Shown piece by piece: positions 33,981-42,962 of a DNA stretch of 50,490 nt. The notes beneath the pieces were generated by a model that made no database searches, was not told the DNA's origin, and saw only the letters and a list, made by a program, of their open reading frames with translations. The stretch lies in contig PNKD01000013.1 in the NCBI GenBank assembly GCA_013822265.1, positions 1 through 50,490 of the forward strand. The letters run 5' to 3'. Origin of the DNA: Leptothrix sp. (in: b-proteobacteria). GTDB taxonomy: Bacteria; Pseudomonadota; Gammaproteobacteria; Burkholderiales; Burkholderiaceae_C. The position numbers were made by a program, and so were the translations under genes. How positions within the stretch are numbered: the stretch's first letter is position 1; each line of letters opens with the position of its first letter.

Positions 33981-36449
33981 ATGGGTTGCTGCGGACAGAA
34001 CACCCCCGGCGCCGCGCCGGCGGCAGTGGACACCGGCAAGCGCGTCAACTACACGCTGGGCATGCTGCTGGGCGTCGACGACTTCGTGCAGGAGCAGGCC
34101 TGGCACATCGCGCGCCGCCACGAGCTCGCGCGCGAGTTGCTGGGCTACGGCACGGTGCGCGGCCTGCAGGTGCTGCTCGAGCCGCTGACCTCGCCGCCCA
34201 GCGCGACGCGCGTGCGCATCACGCCGGGCATGGCCTGGACACCGTCGGGCACCGCCGTGTGCGTGCCCAGCGAGCAGTGCTGCGACGTCGACGCCTGGCT
34301 GGCCAACCACGGCAGCGAGGTCACGCCGCTGGTGTCGGGCAGCCCGGCCACGGTCACGCTGTACGTGGTGCTGTCGTACGCCGCCTGCCTGACCGACAAC
34401 GTGCCCATCCCGGGCGAGCCCTGCCGCAGCGAAGACGAGCTGATGCAGCCCAGCCGCGTGGCCGACAGCTTCCTGCTCGAGCTGCGCACGGACCCGCCGC
34501 CGCAGACCGAGGAAGACGCGATACGCGACTTCGCCGACTGGCTGGCCGCGGTACCTGTGGACAGCAGCTCGCCGCCGGCCAGCGAAGCCGACTTCATGGC
34601 CGACCTGCGCGACGCCGCGATGGCCTGGCTGCAGCCGAGCTCGCCCGGTGCGCCGCGGCCTGGCGACTACCTGTTCGGCTCGCCGCCGGCCGGCCTGGCC
34701 AGCACCGACGCGCTGCTGCGCGCCGCGCTGCGGCTGTGGGTCACCGAGCTGCGGCCGCTGTGGCGCGCGCGTTACGGCTGCGCCGCGCCGGCGGGCGGCG
34801 CGCCGGCCGCCGCCGACGCCGTGCTGCTGGCCGAACTGCAGGTGCCGCTGCTGCCGCGCCCGGGGGGCGGCTGGGCCACCACCGGCCCCGTCACCGCCGA
34901 CGAAACCCGCCGCCCGGTGCAGCTGAGCCTGCGCATGGTGCAGGAGCTCGTCACCCAGAACGCCGCACCCGAGCCCGGCGACAGCGTGGTTCCGGCGCTG
35001 GCCTTCGGCCAGCCCGCCAGCGCCGGCAGCAGCAGCGCCTACGCCCGCGCCGACCACAGCCACGGCACGCCCGCGCTGCCGCCACTGGCCGGCGACGTCG
35101 CCGGCCCCCTCACCAACAACCGCCTCGTGCGCCTGCTGGGCCGCGGCTTTGCCGCCACGGCGCCGCGCGCCAACGACGTGCTGGTCGTCAACACGCAGGG
35201 CAACTGGGGCCCGCGCCAGCTGCCCGCGGCCGGCGGCGCGCCCAGCGCGGCGCAGCGCTTCGGCCTGGCGGTGGCCGCCGGCACCAACACCGGCTTCGCG
35301 CGTGCCGACCACAACCACGGCACGCCCACGCTGAGCGGCGACGCCACGGCGGTGGCCAGCGGGCGCACGCAGCAGGTGCGCGTCGAAGGCCTGCGCGGCC
35401 ACCCCATCGACGCCGCGACGCCCACCCCCGGCCAGGTGCTGACCTTCGGCCGGCTGAGCGGCGGCGGCAGCGGCTGGCTGCCGGCGGCACCGGCCGTGCA
35501 GGCGCTGGTGCCCGCCACCGCCGTGCGGCCCGAAACGCTGTTCGGCCAGGCCCAGGACACCGGCACCAGCAGCACCGAGTTCGCGCGCGCCGACCACAGC
35601 CACGGCACGCCCACGCTGGCCGGCGACGCCACCGTGGTGGTCGAGGCCGGCCAGCAGCGCGTGCGCATCGAGGGGCTGCACCGCTTCCCCATCGACAGCG
35701 TGGCGCCGCAGGCCGGCCAGGTGCTGACCTTCGGCCCCCTCAGCGGCGGCGGCAACGGCTGGCGGCCGGTGGCGCCGGCCGGCGGCGCAGCGCCCGGCAC
35801 GGCCGTGGTGGCGCTGCAGCAGTTCGGGCTGCCGGTGGCGCTGGGCAGCGCCACCACCTTTGCCCGCGCCGACCACAGCCACGGCACGCCGGCGCTCAGC
35901 GGTGACGTGCAGTCGGTCGGCACCGGCACCGCGGCGAGCGCGCGCGTGGTGGCGCTGCAAGGCGTGGGCGTGCGCGCGCAGGCGCCGCAGCGCGACCAGG
36001 TGCTGGCCTTCGACGGCAGCGCCTGGCTGCCGGCCACGCTGCCGGCGCAGGCGGCCGGCAACTTCGTCGGCCGCAGCGCCGGGCCCTATGCGCTGGTGGC
36101 CGCAGGCCATGCGCGCGTCGTGATCAGCCTGCGCGCCGCGCCCGGCACGGCCATGCTCACCAGCTACAACCGGCTCGTCGGCCGGCCGCCGGTCAGCGCC
36201 GGCCGCGACGTTCGCGTGGAGTTCCAGGCGCCCGTGGCCGACGCCGACAACGGCAAGGCCGGCTACATCGTCAAGCTCACGCCGGTGTGGCGCGACGATT
36301 TCAAGGTCGACTTCAGCCTCTACCTGCTGGAGCGCGTGGTGCCCGAGGGCACGGGCCAGATCCAGTTCACGGTGCTGGCGCGGCTGTCCGACAACGTCAG
36401 CGACCTGGCGATCGAGTTCCAGATCGAAGTCAGCCGCTTCGAGTCGTGA
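33981..36449 (+). CDS. Fibre-like protein with four ADHSHGTP repeats
   Basis: An 822-residue protein that starts MGCCGQNTPG. Residues about 20-65 (NYTLGMLLGVDDFVQEQAWH, then RRHELARELLGYGTVRGLQV) form a module shared with the next gene. The C-terminal half carries four copies of A-D-H-S/N-H-G-T-P at residues 357, 442, 537 and 630, about 85-95 residues apart, each preceded by FARAD or AYARAD-type residues; such DHSHG motifs occur in phage tail fibres. The last ~120 residues lack repeats and may be the tip. ATG 33981 follows GGAGGAT, a strong ribosome site. Probably the receptor-binding fibre; the ligand is unknown. Confidence 0.8.
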   Translation: MGCCGQNTPGAAPAAVDTGKRVNYTLGMLLGVDDFVQEQAWHIARRHELARELLGYGTVRGLQVLLEPLTSPPSATRVRITPGMAWTPSGTAVCVPSEQCCDVDAWLANHGSEVTPLVSGSPATVTLYVVLSYAACLTDNVPIPGEPCRSEDELMQPSRVADSFLLELRTDPPPQTEEDAIRDFADWLAAVPVDSSSPPASEADFMADLRDAAMAWLQPSSPGAPRPGDYLFGSPPAGLASTDALLRAALRLWVTELRPLWRARYGCAAPAGGAPAAADAVLLAELQVPLLPRPGGGWATTGPVTADETRRPVQLSLRMVQELVTQNAAPEPGDSVVPALAFGQPASAGSSSAYARADHSHGTPALPPLAGDVAGPLTNNRLVRLLGRGFAATAPRANDVLVVNTQGNWGPRQLPAAGGAPSAAQRFGLAVAAGTNTGFARADHNHGTPTLSGDATAVASGRTQQVRVEGLRGHPIDAATPTPGQVLTFGRLSGGGSGWLPAAPAVQALVPATAVRPETLFGQAQDTGTSSTEFARADHSHGTPTLAGDATVVVEAGQQRVRIEGLHRFPIDSVAPQAGQVLTFGPLSGGGNGWRPVAPAGGAAPGTAVVALQQFGLPVALGSATTFARADHSHGTPALSGDVQSVGTGTAASARVVALQGVGVRAQAPQRDQVLAFDGSAWLPATLPAQAAGNFVGRSAGPYALVAAGHARVVISLRAAPGTAMLTSYNRLVGRPPVSAGRDVRVEFQAPVADADNGKAGYIVKLTPVWRDDFKVDFSLYLLERVVPEGTGQIQFTVLARLSDNVSDLAIEFQIEVSRFES

Positions 36450-36451
36450 CC

Positions 36452-38887
36452 ATGGCCACCACCCCCACCCTCGACAACGGCACGCTGGCGCTGGCCACGC
36501 CCGTGGCCGACGAAGGCCAGCAGGCGCTGAACTTCTTCAACGGCCGTTTGCTCACGGCGCGCGACATGCGCATCGAGCAGCAGGCGCGGCGCAAGACCGA
36601 CGCGCTGGTCGGCCAGGGCCCGGGGCCGGGCATCGCCTTCGGGCTGACCGTCAACGCCGTCGACGGCGATGCCGCCGGCGTGGTGCGCGTGGCCGCCGGC
36701 GTGGCGCTCACGCGCAGCGGCGTGGCGCTGCGACTGAAGCGCGAGCGCAGCGTGATGCTGGTGCCCGGCTTGCCGCCCGCCACCGCGCCTGCCGGCGGCG
36801 CGCCCGGCGGTTTTGCGCCCTGCAGCGTGCTGTCGGGCTCGGCCTACGCCAGCTGCGACGGCGTCTACCTGCTCACCATCGCGCCCGACTCCACCCCCCA
36901 AGGCCGTGTGCCGGTACTCGCCATCGACGCCGCCAACGCGGGGTGCAACACCGACCTCGTGATCGAGACGCTGCAGTTCCGCCTGCTGCGCCTGCCCGGC
37001 GTGGCCGCCGTGGGCGTGGCCGCGGGCGCGGTGGCGAAGTTGCGCAACCGCGTCGCCTACCGCTGCTTCGCGCAGGCCGCGGCGGCCACGGCCCACGCCC
37101 GGCCCGGTCAGGCGCTGGCCGATGCCGGCGCCACGGCGCACCGGCTGGTGCCGCCCGGCGGCCTGCTCGATGAGATGCGAAGCGCCGGTCTGAGCGACTG
37201 CGACGCGCCGCTGGCGCTGGTCTACCTGGTGGCCGGGCGCGTGGTCTTCGTCGACCGCTGGGCGGTGCGCCGGCGCGTCGCCGCCGACGCCGCCGCGCCG
37301 GCCTGGGCGGCCTGGCTGGGGCCGCGGCTCGATGCCCTGGCCGAAGCGCGGCTGGCGCAGTTCCAGGAGCAGCTGGCCGAGCTGCCGCCGGCACTGCGCG
37401 CGCTGCCGGCGGCGAGCGTTGCCGAGTTCCTGCCGCCCGCGGGCTTTTTAGAGACCGCGCCGGGCGCGCCGCTGGACTGGCGCGTCTTTCTCGGCGCGCA
37501 GGCGCCGGCGGCCGAGATGGCGCTGGCCCCCGGCGACGCGCCGGCCCTGCTGGGCGCGGCACTGGCCGGCGACCCGGTGGCGGTGGGCAGCAGCACGCGG
37601 CTGCGCGTCTACCGCATCGGCAACGACGGGCCGCGGCTCTTCGTGCGCGACAGCCGCAACGTGCACGCCGCCGAACAGGTGTGGACCGACGGCGCGCGCG
37701 CCGGCCTGCCGGGGGTGAGCGACGTGCAGACCGCGCTGGAGCGGCTGGGCCGCGGCAGCTGCCTGCATGTCGTCGTGCGTGCCGACCAGGATGCGAAGGC
37801 GGCGCTCGACAGCCTGGGCAGCGACCCCGGCCGCGACCTGACCATCTGCTTCGAGCCCGGCCGCCACAAGCTCGACGGCACGCTGGAGCTGGTGTCGCTG
37901 GGCCGCGTGCAGATCCACGGCCACGGCGCCCTGCTGGTCAACACCGCCGGCACCACGGCGCTGTGTGTGAGCGACTGCGAGGCACTGGAACTGCACGGCC
38001 TGGCGCTCCAGAGCCTGCAGCTGGACAAGGCGCGGCCGGCCGACTTCGAGACCCTGCCCGGCGTGCTGACGGTGCTGGGCACGCCCGAGGTGCAGCTGCA
38101 CGGGCTGCGCACGCGCGGCGACAGCGCCAGCGAGCCCATCAGCGCCGGCATCCTGGTGCGCATGGCCGGCGCCGGCCGGGAATCGGGCGCGCTGGCCGCG
38201 CTGGTCACGTCAGCACAGCCGCCCAATCGCTTGCGCGTGCAGGGCTGCGAGGTTGCCGCCGGCGCCGGGCAGTACGGCATCGTCGCCGTCGACGCGCAGC
38301 AGTTGCAGTTGCTGGACAACAGGGTGTTTCCCGCCGAGGCCGGCAAGCCGCCGTTGCGCGCCATCGCCATAGGCGGCAAGCGCGCCGGGCCGGTGCACAT
38401 CGAAGGCAACCAGCTGCTGGGCTGCCGCGAAGGCCTCTCGGTCGGCGGCCAGGCCGGCGTGGCGCCCGAAGGCCAGGGGCACCGCAGCGAGCGCGTGCTG
38501 CTGGCGCGCAACCGTGTGCATCTGCTCGTCGACAAGGGCTCGGAGGTGCCGCCCTTCGGCCTCTTCGTCGGCGACGCCGACACGCTGATCGTGCAGGGCA
38601 ACCAGGTCGTCGTTGACGAGGCGCTGGCGGCGCGCGTCAAGCTCGTCGGCCTGCACCTGCGCGGCACCTACGGCCCGCAGGTGGTGGTGCGCGACAACCA
38701 CTTCGACGGCACCGCCATCGGCATGGGCTTCGCGCCCGACGAGCAGTCGCTACCCAAGCTGTTCGTCTGGGCCTTCCAGTGGAACGTTGGCGAGCACCTC
38801 GGCACCGGCACCGGCATCGGCATGTTCAGCTACCCGGACAGCCTGGTCGATCGCCTCATCGACGACCACAACCTGGCCGTGTCCTGA
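36452..38887 (+). CDS. Parallel beta-helix protein sharing the fibre N-terminal module
   Basis: An 811-residue protein. The N-terminus (FFNGRLLTARDMRIEQQARR then GIAFGLTVNAV and VAAGVALTRSGVALRL) matches the module at the start of the preceding fibre-like protein. From about residue 455 to 800 the sequence is built of short beta-turns (FEPGRHKLDGTLELVSLGRV, NRLRVQGCEVAAGAGQYGI, VHIEGNQLLGCREGLSVGG), characteristic of a right-handed parallel beta-helix as in pectate-lyase folds and phage tailspikes. No lyase catalytic residues were identified. Probably a tailspike-like or baseplate-surface protein. Confidence 0.8.
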   Translation: MATTPTLDNGTLALATPVADEGQQALNFFNGRLLTARDMRIEQQARRKTDALVGQGPGPGIAFGLTVNAVDGDAAGVVRVAAGVALTRSGVALRLKRERSVMLVPGLPPATAPAGGAPGGFAPCSVLSGSAYASCDGVYLLTIAPDSTPQGRVPVLAIDAANAGCNTDLVIETLQFRLLRLPGVAAVGVAAGAVAKLRNRVAYRCFAQAAAATAHARPGQALADAGATAHRLVPPGGLLDEMRSAGLSDCDAPLALVYLVAGRVVFVDRWAVRRRVAADAAAPAWAAWLGPRLDALAEARLAQFQEQLAELPPALRALPAASVAEFLPPAGFLETAPGAPLDWRVFLGAQAPAAEMALAPGDAPALLGAALAGDPVAVGSSTRLRVYRIGNDGPRLFVRDSRNVHAAEQVWTDGARAGLPGVSDVQTALERLGRGSCLHVVVRADQDAKAALDSLGSDPGRDLTICFEPGRHKLDGTLELVSLGRVQIHGHGALLVNTAGTTALCVSDCEALELHGLALQSLQLDKARPADFETLPGVLTVLGTPEVQLHGLRTRGDSASEPISAGILVRMAGAGRESGALAALVTSAQPPNRLRVQGCEVAAGAGQYGIVAVDAQQLQLLDNRVFPAEAGKPPLRAIAIGGKRAGPVHIEGNQLLGCREGLSVGGQAGVAPEGQGHRSERVLLARNRVHLLVDKGSEVPPFGLFVGDADTLIVQGNQVVVDEALAARVKLVGLHLRGTYGPQVVVRDNHFDGTAIGMGFAPDEQSLPKLFVWAFQWNVGEHLGTGTGIGMFSYPDSLVDRLIDDHNLAVS

Positions 38888-38908
38888 GAGGCTGCTGACG
38901 CACCGGCC

Positions 38909-40816
38909 ATGAGCGCTGCCGCAACCACCGTCAGGTGCCTGCGCGTGCACGCACCGGCGGCCGACAGCGCCGATGCGCGGCGCACGCGGCGCGCGGTGCA
39001 GCAATGGCTGGCCCACCTCACGCCGGCGCACTACGGCCTGCCGGCGCAGGCCATCGTCGTCGTGCGGCAGGTCAAGACACCGCTGCCCGCGCTGGTGCCC
39101 GGCAGCCCCTGGCCCGACCCGCTGGCCGCGCTGCTGCGCGGCGCAGCGCGGCCGGCGCTGCAGCCCGCCGTGGGCGCCGCGGTGGCCGCGGTGTGGTTCA
39201 GCGACGAGGCCGAGCTGCTGGCCTGCCTGGCACGCGACACGTTGGCCGCGCGCGACGCCTGGTGGTGGCCGTTGCTGCCGGGGTGCCGCGCCGAACCGGC
39301 GGGCGCCGCGGCGCGCTGGTGCCAGGCGCCGACGCAGTTGCCGCGCGCACTGCGCCAGATGGCCACGGCGCAGGCCACGGCCTGGCTGCAGGCCATCGGG
39401 GCCGGCGCGCGCCGCGACCTGCTGCAGGCGCTGGGCACCGCCTACCCGCTGTGTGATGCGGTGCCGGCCTGGGTGGCGGCTGGGGACCAAGGGCCGCGCG
39501 ACCTGCCGTCGGCCGCGCGGCCCGACGCGGACACCACGGCGGCCAGCGCCCCGGTACCGCCGGCGAGCGCGGCGTTGCGTCTGCGGCGTCTGCTGTGCGC
39601 CCTGGCCGACGACGCGCTGGCCGCGGCGACGGCCGAGCCTCTCGCGGCGTGGGGCCTCGCTGCAGGCTCGGTGCCCGGCGCGCGCGGTGATGCCGCGCCG
39701 CGCGCAGCGTCGGACACCGGCCCTTCGGTCGCTGCCGCGCACGGCACAGCGGCGGCGGTTCGGCGAACGAAGGGCGGTACGCCGCGGCCATCGGCCACCG
39801 CAGCGCGCGGCAACACGCCCGGCGGCCACGATGGGCAAGAAGCCCACGATGTCGGCAGGCCCTTCGGGCCCTCAGCCGCAATGAACGGGGCGCCAGCAGC
39901 CCATGGCTTCGAGAGGCCGGCAACCCACGGCGCCGACTGCCACGGGTGGCCCAAGGTGGCCGACGGCCACGGACGGCCCACGGTGGCAGCCGGCTGGCGG
40001 CGCGACCGCGCGGTGCCGGCCCGCCTTCGTCCGGCAGACGCCGCCGCCCCACTGGCCGCGATCGAACCGGAGCTCGCCCTGGACACGCGCTTCGGCGGCC
40101 TCTTCTTCGTCCTCAACGCCGCGCTGGCGCTGGGCTTGTACGGCGACTTCACGCAGCCGCGAAGCGCCGGCCTGGCGCACAGCCCGTGGCAGTTGCTCTG
40201 GGCCCTGGGGCGCCGCTGGGGCGGGCGCGGGTTCAGCGCCGACCCGCTGTCGCGGCTGCTGCGCCTGCGCGCGGCCGAGCGCGACTGGCCGCGGTGCGCG
40301 GCCGCCTGGACCCTGCCCGCCTTGGCGCTGCGTGCGTTGGCCGACGACGCCCGGCCCTGGCATGCGGTGGTCGCGCACGGGGCGCTGCAGTTGTGGCACC
40401 CGGGCGGCTTCGTGCTCGCGCGCTGGCCGATGGCGGGTGACCCCGCCGCCACGGCCGCACAGGCCCTGCAGGCGCTGGGCGCCGCGGGTCATGCGCTGCA
40501 CTGGCACGGCCACTGGCAGGCCCCGTCACCGCACGGCTCGGGGTCGGCCGGGCCAGCACCGCCTCGGCCCGATCTCCTGGCCGACCTGGCGCCCTGCCTG
40601 GCCCGCCGCCTGGGCCTGGCGCTGGGCCTGCCGCGGCCCCAAGCCGCCGTGAAACTGACACTGCGCCTGCACGCCCGCGTCTCGGCGCGCCCGGGCCGCT
40701 TCGAGCTGCACTTCGAACTGGCCTCGCTGCCGCTGGCGCTGCGCCTGGCCGGCCTCGACCGCGACCCCGGCTGGGTGCCCGCCGCGGGCTGCGACTTCCG
40801 CTTGCACTTCCACTGA
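38909..40816 (+). CDS. Unrecognised eCIS-locus protein with low-complexity middle
   Basis: A 635-residue protein I cannot assign. The N-terminal ~210 residues form one domain (LAHLTPAHYGLPAQAIVVVR, DAWWWPLLPGCRAEP). Residues about 245-385 are low-complexity Ala/Arg/Gly/His-rich linker with near-repeated HG and GRP words. A second domain follows (LDTRFGGLFFVLNAALALGL, YGDFTQPRSAGLAHSPWQLL, then CAAAWTLPALALRALADDAR). No signal peptide or catalytic motif seen. It lies between the beta-helix and ATPase genes in the same orientation, so it is probably a CIS component or assembly factor. Confidence 0.65.
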   Translation: MSAAATTVRCLRVHAPAADSADARRTRRAVQQWLAHLTPAHYGLPAQAIVVVRQVKTPLPALVPGSPWPDPLAALLRGAARPALQPAVGAAVAAVWFSDEAELLACLARDTLAARDAWWWPLLPGCRAEPAGAAARWCQAPTQLPRALRQMATAQATAWLQAIGAGARRDLLQALGTAYPLCDAVPAWVAAGDQGPRDLPSAARPDADTTAASAPVPPASAALRLRRLLCALADDALAAATAEPLAAWGLAAGSVPGARGDAAPRAASDTGPSVAAAHGTAAAVRRTKGGTPRPSATAARGNTPGGHDGQEAHDVGRPFGPSAAMNGAPAAHGFERPATHGADCHGWPKVADGHGRPTVAAGWRRDRAVPARLRPADAAAPLAAIEPELALDTRFGGLFFVLNAALALGLYGDFTQPRSAGLAHSPWQLLWALGRRWGGRGFSADPLSRLLRLRAAERDWPRCAAAWTLPALALRALADDARPWHAVVAHGALQLWHPGGFVLARWPMAGDPAATAAQALQALGAAGHALHWHGHWQAPSPHGSGSAGPAPPRPDLLADLAPCLARRLGLALGLPRPQAAVKLTLRLHARVSARPGRFELHFELASLPLALRLAGLDRDPGWVPAAGCDFRLHFH

Positions 40817-40830
40817 TCGAGCACACCACC

Positions 40831-42957
40831 ATGGCCAGCCCCGCCCTTGCCGAGCCCGCTGACATCGATGCGGCGCCCATCGGCATGTCCAGCCCCCACG
40901 CCGCCGATCGCCGAGCCGGCGATGTCGGGGTGCCACCCGACTGGCGCCTGTGGGTCTGGCGCACCACTGTGGCCCTGCTGCGCGCAGCCGCGCTGGGCGA
41001 GTCCGACCTGCAGGGCTGGCTGAACCGCCATCCGGCCCTGCATCAGACGCTGGCCGCCGTGGCCGAACTGGGCCTGGCCGACCTGACGCTGGACGAGGCG
41101 CTGGCGCGCCTGGATGCCCGCCTGGACGCGCGCCTGGACGCGCGACTCGACGTGCGGCTCGATGCACTGCTCGACGCCCATGCGGCCGGCACGCCGCTGT
41201 CGCGCCTGCGCCGCCGCCTGGGCCTCGACGCCGACGGCTTCAGCGCCTTCGTGCTCGGTGCGCTGGCCGATGCCGAGCCGCCGCTGGCCGCGCTGATCGA
41301 CGAACTGCACGGCCGCGACGGCCGGCCCACGCGGGCCACGCTGCAGCGTGTGCTCGGTGGCCGCGAGGCCGCGGCCTTGCAGGCGCTGCGTGCCGCCGGC
41401 TGCCTGGTCGAGCACCAGGGCGCGTGGGCCACGCCGGCGCTGCTGTGGGACCTGGCCTGCGGCCTGCCGCCGCTGCACCCGGCCTGGCAGCACACGCCGG
41501 CCGCGGCGCTGAAGCCGCTGTCGCAGCTGGTGCTGCCCGAGCCCCTGGCGCTGTCGCTGCACGCCGCGTTGCGCGAGCCCGGGCCGGCCTGCTGGCTGCT
41601 GCGCGGCGTGCCCGGCAGCGGCCGGCGCGCGCTGGCCGGCGCGCTGGCGGCGGCGCAGGGGCTGGCCCTGCTCGAGCTGCGCAGCCCAGTACCGGCGGCC
41701 GGCGGCCCGCAGCGCGCCGACGATGCCGCCAGCCTCACCGGCGTCGCCGCGACGCTGCTGGGCGCGCTGCCGCTGCTGCGCTTTGACCCCGCGCCGGGCG
41801 AGAGCCTGGCCTGGGCCGTGCCCGACGCGGCGCCGCCGCTGCTGGCGGTGCGCCTGCCGCGGCATGGCGGCTTGGCGGTGCGCGGCCGGCCCTGCCGCCG
41901 CATCGAACTCGAAAGCCCGTCGGCCACCGAGCGCCGTCGCCACTGGCAGCTGGCGCTGGGCCATGAGGCGCCGCCGCCCACGCAGGCGCTGGTCGACCTG
42001 CGCCTGCCCAGCGGCACGCTGCACCGCGTGGCCGCCACGCTGAGGCACGGCGACGCGGCCGCGCGGCGCGACCCCTTCGCCGCGGCGCTGGCCGAGGTCG
42101 AGGCGCTGGGCCGGCACCGCCTCGACGGCCTGGCACGCCGCGTCGCCCCGGCCGCCTGCGGCGAAACCCTGGCCCTGCCCGAAGCGGCGCGCGGGGAGTT
42201 CGACGCGCTGCTGGCGCGCTGCCGTCACCGCGACCGCATCGCCGCAGCGCTGCCGGGCACAGCGCCCGGCGTGCGTGCGCTGTTCAAGGGCCCCAGCGGC
42301 ACCGGCAAGACGCTGGCCGCGCGCCAGCTGGCCGCCGCGCTGATGCGGCCGCTGTACCGCGTCGACCTCGCCGCCACCGTCAGCAAGTACATCGGCGAGA
42401 CCGAGCGCAACCTCGAGCGTGTGTTCGAGGCCGCAGAGGCGCTGGACATCTTGCTGCTGCTCGACGAAGGCGAGGCGCTGCTGGCCGGCCGCACCGGCGT
42501 GGCCAATGCCACCGACCGCTACGCCAACCTCGAGACCAACTACCTGCTGCAGCGGCTGGAGCAGTTCAGCGGCGTGCTGGTGGTGACGACCAACGCCGCC
42601 GAGCGCATCGACACCGCCTTCGCGCGACGCATGGACGTGAGCATCGAGTTCGCGTTGCCCGACGCGCCGACGAGGCTCGAACTCTGGCTCGCCCACCTGG
42701 ACCCGCCCGAGAGCCCGGACGGCGGCCCGGGCGGCGGCGGCGGCGGCGCCGGCCACACCGTGCCCGACGACGTGCTGGACCAGGTGGCGCTGCGCTGCGC
42801 GCTGGCCGGCGGCCAGATCCGCAACGCCGTGCTGCACGCCACCCTGCTGGCGCTGGACGCGGGCCGGCCGCTGGGCTGCCCCGAACTGCGGCAGGCGCTG
42901 GAGCGCGAGTACCGCAAGGCCGGGCAGCAGTGCCCGACGCTGGCGGTGGACGGCTGA
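40831..42957 (+). CDS. AAA+ ATPase of the eCIS (Afp15/Pvc15-like)
   Basis: A 708-residue ATPase with two AAA-like domains. The active one is C-terminal: Walker A GPSGTGKT (487-494), Walker B LLLLDEGEALL (Asp545-Glu546), sensor VVTTNAAERID and arginines in AFARRMD. The N-terminal one has a degenerate loop, GVPGSGRR (259-266), with arginine in place of the lysine, so it probably does not hydrolyse ATP. An LDAR-type tetrapeptide repeat at 94-116 likely forms a coiled coil. In PVC loci this ATPase is linked to cargo loading or particle assembly. It directly precedes the cargo gene. Confidence 0.92.
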   Translation: MASPALAEPADIDAAPIGMSSPHAADRRAGDVGVPPDWRLWVWRTTVALLRAAALGESDLQGWLNRHPALHQTLAAVAELGLADLTLDEALARLDARLDARLDARLDVRLDALLDAHAAGTPLSRLRRRLGLDADGFSAFVLGALADAEPPLAALIDELHGRDGRPTRATLQRVLGGREAAALQALRAAGCLVEHQGAWATPALLWDLACGLPPLHPAWQHTPAAALKPLSQLVLPEPLALSLHAALREPGPACWLLRGVPGSGRRALAGALAAAQGLALLELRSPVPAAGGPQRADDAASLTGVAATLLGALPLLRFDPAPGESLAWAVPDAAPPLLAVRLPRHGGLAVRGRPCRRIELESPSATERRRHWQLALGHEAPPPTQALVDLRLPSGTLHRVAATLRHGDAAARRDPFAAALAEVEALGRHRLDGLARRVAPAACGETLALPEAARGEFDALLARCRHRDRIAAALPGTAPGVRALFKGPSGTGKTLAARQLAAALMRPLYRVDLAATVSKYIGETERNLERVFEAAEALDILLLLDEGEALLAGRTGVANATDRYANLETNYLLQRLEQFSGVLVVTTNAAERIDTAFARRMDVSIEFALPDAPTRLELWLAHLDPPESPDGGPGGGGGGAGHTVPDDVLDQVALRCALAGGQIRNAVLHATLLALDAGRPLGCPELRQALEREYRKAGQQCPTLAVDG
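41101..41178 (+). repeat. 12-base tandem repeats encoding LDAR units
   Basis: About six imperfect 12-base units of the type CTGGACGCGCGC encode L-D-A-R tetrapeptides (residues 91-116 of the ATPase). Copy-number change would keep the frame and would lengthen a helix by about one turn per unit. Confidence 0.85.
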
Positions 42958-42962
42958 GGGCC

